Below are positions 6,279 through 9,667 of a stretch of 9,667 nt of DNA, in pieces. Origin of the DNA: Desulfobacterales bacterium (GTDB taxonomy: Bacteria > Desulfobacterota > Dissulfuribacteria > Dissulfuribacterales > JAMONC01); the NCBI GenBank assembly GCA_027066725.1, contig JAMONC010000218.1, forward strand, positions 1 through 9,667, in the 5' to 3' direction. Both the position numbers and the translations under genes were made by a program. The notes under the pieces are model-generated. The model was not told the DNA's origin. It did not search any database and worked only from the letters and a program-made list of their open reading frames with translations. Every line of letters begins with the position of its first letter. Position 1 is the stretch's first letter.

Positions 6279-7247
6279 ATGTCTTTTAATTCTGAGTTTT
6301 CTGTCATTGTTCTTGCTGCTGGTCTTGGGACTCGTATGAAAAGCAAGCTTCCTAAAGTTCTTCATAGGCTTTTAGGAAAGCCTTTAATCTATTATGTATT
6401 AGATACTGTTTTAGCTCTTGAGCCTAAGGATTGTATAATAGTTGTAGGATATAGACATAGAGATGTAGAAGATACCCTAAAGACTTATAATGTAAAGTTT
6501 GCTCTTCAAGATAAGCAATTAGGTACAGGTCATGCAGTAATTTGTACAAAAGAGTTTTTTAAAGGGCAAAAGGGGCAGGTCCTTATAGTTTGTGGAGATA
6601 CTCCATTTTTAAGTCTAGAGACCCTTAAACGTTTTATTAATTCCCATAGTGAACAAAAAAATAGTGTAAGCGTCTTGTCTTCATATTTAGATGATCCTTT
6701 TGGATATGGGCGAATACTAAGGGATAAAAATGATCAATTTTTAAAGATAGTAGAGGAGAAGGATGCCTCTATTGAAATTAAAAAGATAAAAGAGATAAAT
6801 ACTGGTGTATATATATGTGATGTAGAATTTTTATTTTCAGCCTTATCCAAGATAACCCCTAATAATGCGCAAAAAGAGTATTATCTTACTGATATTATCT
6901 CTGTTGCAAGAGCAGATGGATTAAAAGTAGATGCCTTTATGTATGCTAAGCCTCAGGAGATATTAGGTATTAACACAAGAGTTCAACTTTCTGAGCTTGA
7001 AAATATATTACTAGATAAACTTAGAAAAAAATGGATGTTAGAAGGTGTAACTTTTATTATGCCAGAGACTATATATATTGAGTCAGATGTATCTTTTTTA
7101 AATGATGTAATTATTGAACCTCATTGTGTGATAAAGGGTAAAACTAAAATAGGCCGCGGTGTAAAAATAGGTGCATTTTCATTTATTAAGGATGTATCAA
7201 TTGAGGATAATAGAGTTATTCCGCCTTATTCTATTTTAATAGGGTAA
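6279..7247 (+). CDS. GlmU-like UDP-GlcNAc pyrophosphorylase, short form without acetyltransferase domain
   Basis: The predicted reaction is UTP + GlcNAc-1-phosphate to UDP-GlcNAc, the precursor of peptidoglycan and lipopolysaccharide. The nucleotidyltransferase domain (about 1-235) is complete. It has LAAGLGTRM (12-20) with K26 in KLPK, QLGTGHA (80-86), CGDTP with D107 as the metal-binding Asp, EEKDA, EINTGVY, and GINTRVQL with N232. These match GlmU more closely than RfbA or GalU types. A short left-handed beta-helix of hexapeptide-like repeats (about 250-315) follows, ending in VIPPYSILIG. Normal GlmU has about 450-460 residues; this one has 322 and lacks the acetyltransferase active site. 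No frame break is seen, and the stop overlaps the convergent gene by 17 bp. AGGAG (6264-6268) lies 10 nt before the ATG. It sits behind the atp terminator, so it needs its own promoter or read-through. glmU also follows the atp operon in E. coli. Confidence 0.88.
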   Translation: MSFNSEFSVIVLAAGLGTRMKSKLPKVLHRLLGKPLIYYVLDTVLALEPKDCIIVVGYRHRDVEDTLKTYNVKFALQDKQLGTGHAVICTKEFFKGQKGQVLIVCGDTPFLSLETLKRFINSHSEQKNSVSVLSSYLDDPFGYGRILRDKNDQFLKIVEEKDASIEIKKIKEINTGVYICDVEFLFSALSKITPNNAQKEYYLTDIISVARADGLKVDAFMYAKPQEILGINTRVQLSELENILLDKLRKKWMLEGVTFIMPETIYIESDVSFLNDVIIEPHCVIKGKTKIGRGVKIGAFSFIKDVSIEDNRVIPPYSILIG

Positions 7248-8031
7248 AATTTTCATTTCTGATTCCAGGTCTTGTAAGCGCAAAGTCGTATTTTACAGGA
7301 TCATTTGGACAAATTTTTTTAAATGCATTTGTAATTTCTATCGCAGTTTTTAGGTTTGGATTTTTTCTAGAGGTAAATCCAAGCCTACTTGATATTTTAT
7401 ACATGTGAGTATCTAAAGGGATAACAAGTTTTGAAGAAAAATTTTTATTCCAACCACCAGGGTCTACCCTATCCTTCCTAATCATCCATCTTAAAAAGAG
7501 ATTTGCCCTTTTACAGGCACTTCCATTTTCTGGAAGTGGCAATAAAAACTTTAGCTCTTTTTCTGATGCCTTTTTTAATGTTCTAAAAAATTTCGATAAA
7601 CTAGGGATAATTGTATCATCACTTGGTAATATAGTTTTTTCAAAACAATCTCTTAGTGAGCCATAGTCTAAAATAATTCTTTTTATACCTAATAATAAAG
7701 CACATATATCATCTGCATCTGTAAATCTATATTTAAATCCATTAAAGATATCTTTATATTGCTCTATGTTATTATTTAAAATAAAAGAATGAGGAGAAGG
7801 TGTTAATTTAACTAAAATCGACTCGACTGCCTTTAAAATAGCCTGTACCCTTCCATATGCTAAAGATGAAGCAACTAAAGCAACTATTTCTCTATCTTCT
7901 ACTTTTTTATAATTGTATAAAAATTCTAATGGATCAGGATGTACAAATTCCCTCTTATTATAATGATTATAAATAGTATCTAGTTTGTTTTTTAAAGTTT
8001 TTATATCAAGCATAACAACAAAAGGGGGCAT
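7231..8031 (-). CDS. TIGR02757 (DUF2400) family protein of unknown function
   Basis: The family is recognised from HPDPLEFLYNY (31-41), the block GSACKRANLFLRWMIR with VDPGGW (170-194), IPLDTHM (204-210) and NDPVKYDFALTR (243-254). No function is established to my knowledge. The block around K174 and D207 resembles the HhH-GPD DNA glycosylase active site (see findings). The protein is soluble, with no signal peptide or membrane helix, and full length at 266 residues. Two starts are possible. The ATG at 8031 has purine-rich GGGAAGGGGG just upstream but lies in the loop of a terminator-like hairpin. The ATG at 8013 (MLDIKTLKNKL) fits a compact N-terminus but has no Shine-Dalgarno sequence. The gene is AT-rich, like the convergent glmU-like gene and unlike the atp genes. 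It follows serA on the same strand after 38 nt. Confidence 0.85.
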   Translation of the reverse strand: MPPFVVMLDIKTLKNKLDTIYNHYNKREFVHPDPLEFLYNYKKVEDREIVALVASSLAYGRVQAILKAVESILVKLTPSPHSFILNNNIEQYKDIFNGFKYRFTDADDICALLLGIKRIILDYGSLRDCFEKTILPSDDTIIPSLSKFFRTLKKASEKELKFLLPLPENGSACKRANLFLRWMIRKDRVDPGGWNKNFSSKLVIPLDTHMYKISSRLGFTSRKNPNLKTAIEITNAFKKICPNDPVKYDFALTRPGIRNENFTLLK

Positions 8032-8042
8032 ATCGCCCCCTT
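8014..8042 (-). terminator. Terminator-like hairpin after serA, overlapping the next gene's start
   Basis: Read on the minus strand, AAGGGGGC (8042-8035) pairs with GCCCCCTT (8029-8022) around the 5-nt loop GATAT, giving 8 strong pairs. The T-rich tail TTTTGTTGTT follows down to 8014. It starts 27 nt after the serA stop, so it fits an intrinsic terminator for serA. The ATG at 8031-8029 uses two loop bases and the first base of the right arm, and the left arm is purine-rich like a ribosome binding site. It could therefore also gate translation of the downstream gene. The T-run is interrupted by G, so termination may be incomplete. Confidence 0.7.
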
Positions 8043-8069
8043 CCCTACCTTTTTAGGTTTTTTAACTAT

Positions 8070-9656
8070 TTATAATTCTAGTGCAAGTGCTTGTGTAACA
8101 CCATCTTGTTTCTTCAAAAGTTCAAGGGTTTCATCTGTAACAGGTTCATCAGTAGTAAGAAGTATTACGTTCCTATGATGTCCTTCATCTTGTCCAACTT
8201 GCATCCTTGCAATATTTATATTTTGTTCTCCAAGTGTTGTTCCAATTCTTCCTATTACTCCAGGACGATCTTCATTATAAATAAGTAGCATGTGTCCTTG
8301 AGGAACTGCCTCAAGTCTAAAGTTATTAATCCTTACAAGGCGAGGTTCTTTTTTACCAAATATAGTTCCAGATATAGTATTAGAGTCTTCAGTTGTTTTT
8401 ACAGTAACTGTTAAGAGATTGGTAAAGTCTTTTGCAGTTTTGCTTTTTGAGATAGAGACCTTTATCCCCCTTTCTTCTGCTAGAATTGGGGCGTTTACAA
8501 AGTTTACATCTTCTTTAAGAATTGGTGCCAAAAGCCCCTTTAAGATAGATACTGTAACTGGTGCAACATCAAGCTCTGCTACATCACCTTGATACTCAAT
8601 CTGTACTTCTTCAACAGGCCCTTTTGCAATTTGTGCTTGAAAAGAGCCAATCTTTTCAGCAAGATGTAAAAATGGACCTAGTTGTGCTAAGACTTCACTA
8701 CTTACAGATGGTACATTAACAGCATTTTTAACAATGCCTTTAGTAAGGTAATCTGCAATTTGTCTTGCAACAGCTACAGCAACATTTTCTTGTGCCTCTC
8801 TTGTAGATGCACCAAGATGTGGTGTACATATAAAATTATTCAATTCAAAAAGAGGGTTGTCTCCTGGTGGCTCTGTTTCAAATACATCAAGGGCAGCTCC
8901 AGCAAGCTTTCCACTTTTAAGTGCATCGTAAAGATCTTTCTCATTTACAATTCCACCTCTTGCACAGTTTATAAGCATTGCCCCTGGTTTCATTTTATCA
9001 ATAAGTTCTTTATTAATAAGTCCTTTAGTTTCTTTAGTAAGTGGGGTATGTATAGAGATGTAGTCAGCTTCAGAGAGTAAGGTATCAAGGTCTCTCAATT
9101 CTACTCCTATTTGTTCAGCAGCCTCTGGTCTAATATGTGGGTCAAATGCAATAACCCTCATTTTTAATCCACGTGCAAGTTGTGCAACAATACTACCAAT
9201 TCTACCTATACCAATAATTCCAAGTGTCTTACCAGCAACCTCTCGACCCTGAAATTTCTTCTTTTCCCATTTACCTGACTTAAGAGATGCTGTTGCCTGT
9301 GGGATGTGTCTTGTAAGTGCAAGCATCATTGCAATTGTGTGTTCTGCTGCAGAGTTGGTATTTCCCCCAGGGGTATTCATAACCACAATACCGCGTTTGT
9401 TACATGCAGGTATATCTACATTATCTAGTCCAGTACCTGCTCTTCCAACAACTTTAAGTTTAGGTGCAGCATCAATTAATTCTTTTGTTACCTTGGTCCC
9501 ACTTCTTATTACAAGACCATCTGCATCTCTTACCACCTCTTTTAATTCATCAGGAGAAAGCCCTATATGTTCTTCTACAGTAATACCGGCTTCCTCCAGT
9601 ATCTCTACACCCTCATGGGCAATAGGATCTGTTACCAAGACCTTAATTGCAACCAT
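8070..9656 (-). CDS. serA: D-3-phosphoglycerate dehydrogenase, long form with ASB and ACT domains
   Basis: SerA oxidises 3-phosphoglycerate to 3-phosphohydroxypyruvate with NAD+, the first committed step of serine synthesis, in the cytoplasm. The 528-residue protein is the long form. The substrate domain (about 4-100 and 290-320) contains RAGTGLDNVD. The NAD-binding Rossmann domain has GIGRIG (149-154) and FDPH (171-174), with D172 the likely ribose-binding Asp. Catalytic residues are R233 in CARGG, E262 in ETEPP, and H280 in TPHLGAS. The allosteric substrate-binding (ASB) domain covers about 320-450. The C-terminal ACT domain (about 455-528) has NEDRPGVIGRIG and INIARMQVG, so serine feedback inhibition is plausible. 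The ATG at 9656 gives the conserved N-terminus VAIKVLVTDPI. Only 11 nt upstream are visible (AT-rich, no Shine-Dalgarno), so start and promoter cannot be fully judged. Confidence 0.96.
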   Translation of the reverse strand: MVAIKVLVTDPIAHEGVEILEEAGITVEEHIGLSPDELKEVVRDADGLVIRSGTKVTKELIDAAPKLKVVGRAGTGLDNVDIPACNKRGIVVMNTPGGNTNSAAEHTIAMMLALTRHIPQATASLKSGKWEKKKFQGREVAGKTLGIIGIGRIGSIVAQLARGLKMRVIAFDPHIRPEAAEQIGVELRDLDTLLSEADYISIHTPLTKETKGLINKELIDKMKPGAMLINCARGGIVNEKDLYDALKSGKLAGAALDVFETEPPGDNPLFELNNFICTPHLGASTREAQENVAVAVARQIADYLTKGIVKNAVNVPSVSSEVLAQLGPFLHLAEKIGSFQAQIAKGPVEEVQIEYQGDVAELDVAPVTVSILKGLLAPILKEDVNFVNAPILAEERGIKVSISKSKTAKDFTNLLTVTVKTTEDSNTISGTIFGKKEPRLVRINNFRLEAVPQGHMLLIYNEDRPGVIGRIGTTLGEQNINIARMQVGQDEGHHRNVILLTTDEPVTDETLELLKKQDGVTQALALEL

Positions 9657-9667
9657 TTTTATATAAG

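Noticed and set aside
9304..9666. Open + strand frame of 120 codons opposite the serA N-terminal region.
   Set aside because: It is antisense to well-conserved serA sequence, has low-complexity Ser/Thr/Ile-rich content, no ribosome binding site and no family resemblance. It is a shadow of serA.

Overview
The window is an ordinary bacterial housekeeping region: most of an F-type ATP synthase operon on the + strand, a short GlmU-like nucleotidyltransferase gene on the + strand, and two - strand genes (a TIGR02757/DUF2400 family protein and D-3-phosphoglycerate dehydrogenase). The host is most likely a moderately AT-rich Desulfobacterota ('deltaproteobacterial') or related lineage. Three things point there: paired b' and b stator genes at the head of an F1 operon that has no a or c subunit genes beside them; a b subunit with an extra signal-peptide-like N-terminus; and a TIGR02757 gene. 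This placement is inference and I cannot name a genus.

Layout. Bases 1-66 hold only a leader with a strong ribosome binding site. The genes atpF', atpF, atpH, atpA, atpG, atpD and atpC follow from 67 to 6176. The first four are tightly packed (abutting, 4-nt overlap, 1-nt overlap), then come gaps of 22, 61 and 68 nt. The last two gaps, before atpD and atpC, hold small hairpins. A strong intrinsic terminator at 6211-6249 closes the operon. The glmU-like gene (6279-7247) converges on the TIGR02757 gene (7231-8031, minus), and their 3' ends overlap by 17 bp. serA (8070-9656, minus) lies upstream of the TIGR02757 gene. A GC-rich hairpin with a T-run sits between those two and covers the first possible start codon of the TIGR02757 gene. 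No gene-free stretch exceeds about 100 nt.

Function. The seven atp genes encode the whole F1 sector (alpha, beta, gamma, delta, epsilon) and the b/b' peripheral stalk. Subunits a and c must be encoded elsewhere, because nothing in the window resembles them. The GlmU-like protein should make UDP-GlcNAc for the cell envelope but lacks the acetyltransferase half of normal GlmU. SerA starts serine synthesis. The TIGR02757 protein is uncharacterised.

The points most worth a second look are: (1) the TIGR02757 protein carries a Lys/Asp motif pair resembling the catalytic pair of HhH-GPD DNA glycosylases; (2) GlmU is cut short without any sign of a broken gene; (3) the ATP synthase beta subunit has cysteines inside the P-loop and beside the catalytic glutamate; (4) the 5' ends of several atp genes are far more GC-rich than their bodies; (5) a hairpin overlaps the first start codon downstream of serA. 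I saw no mobile element, CRISPR array, tRNA or rRNA, and no undescribed multi-gene system.
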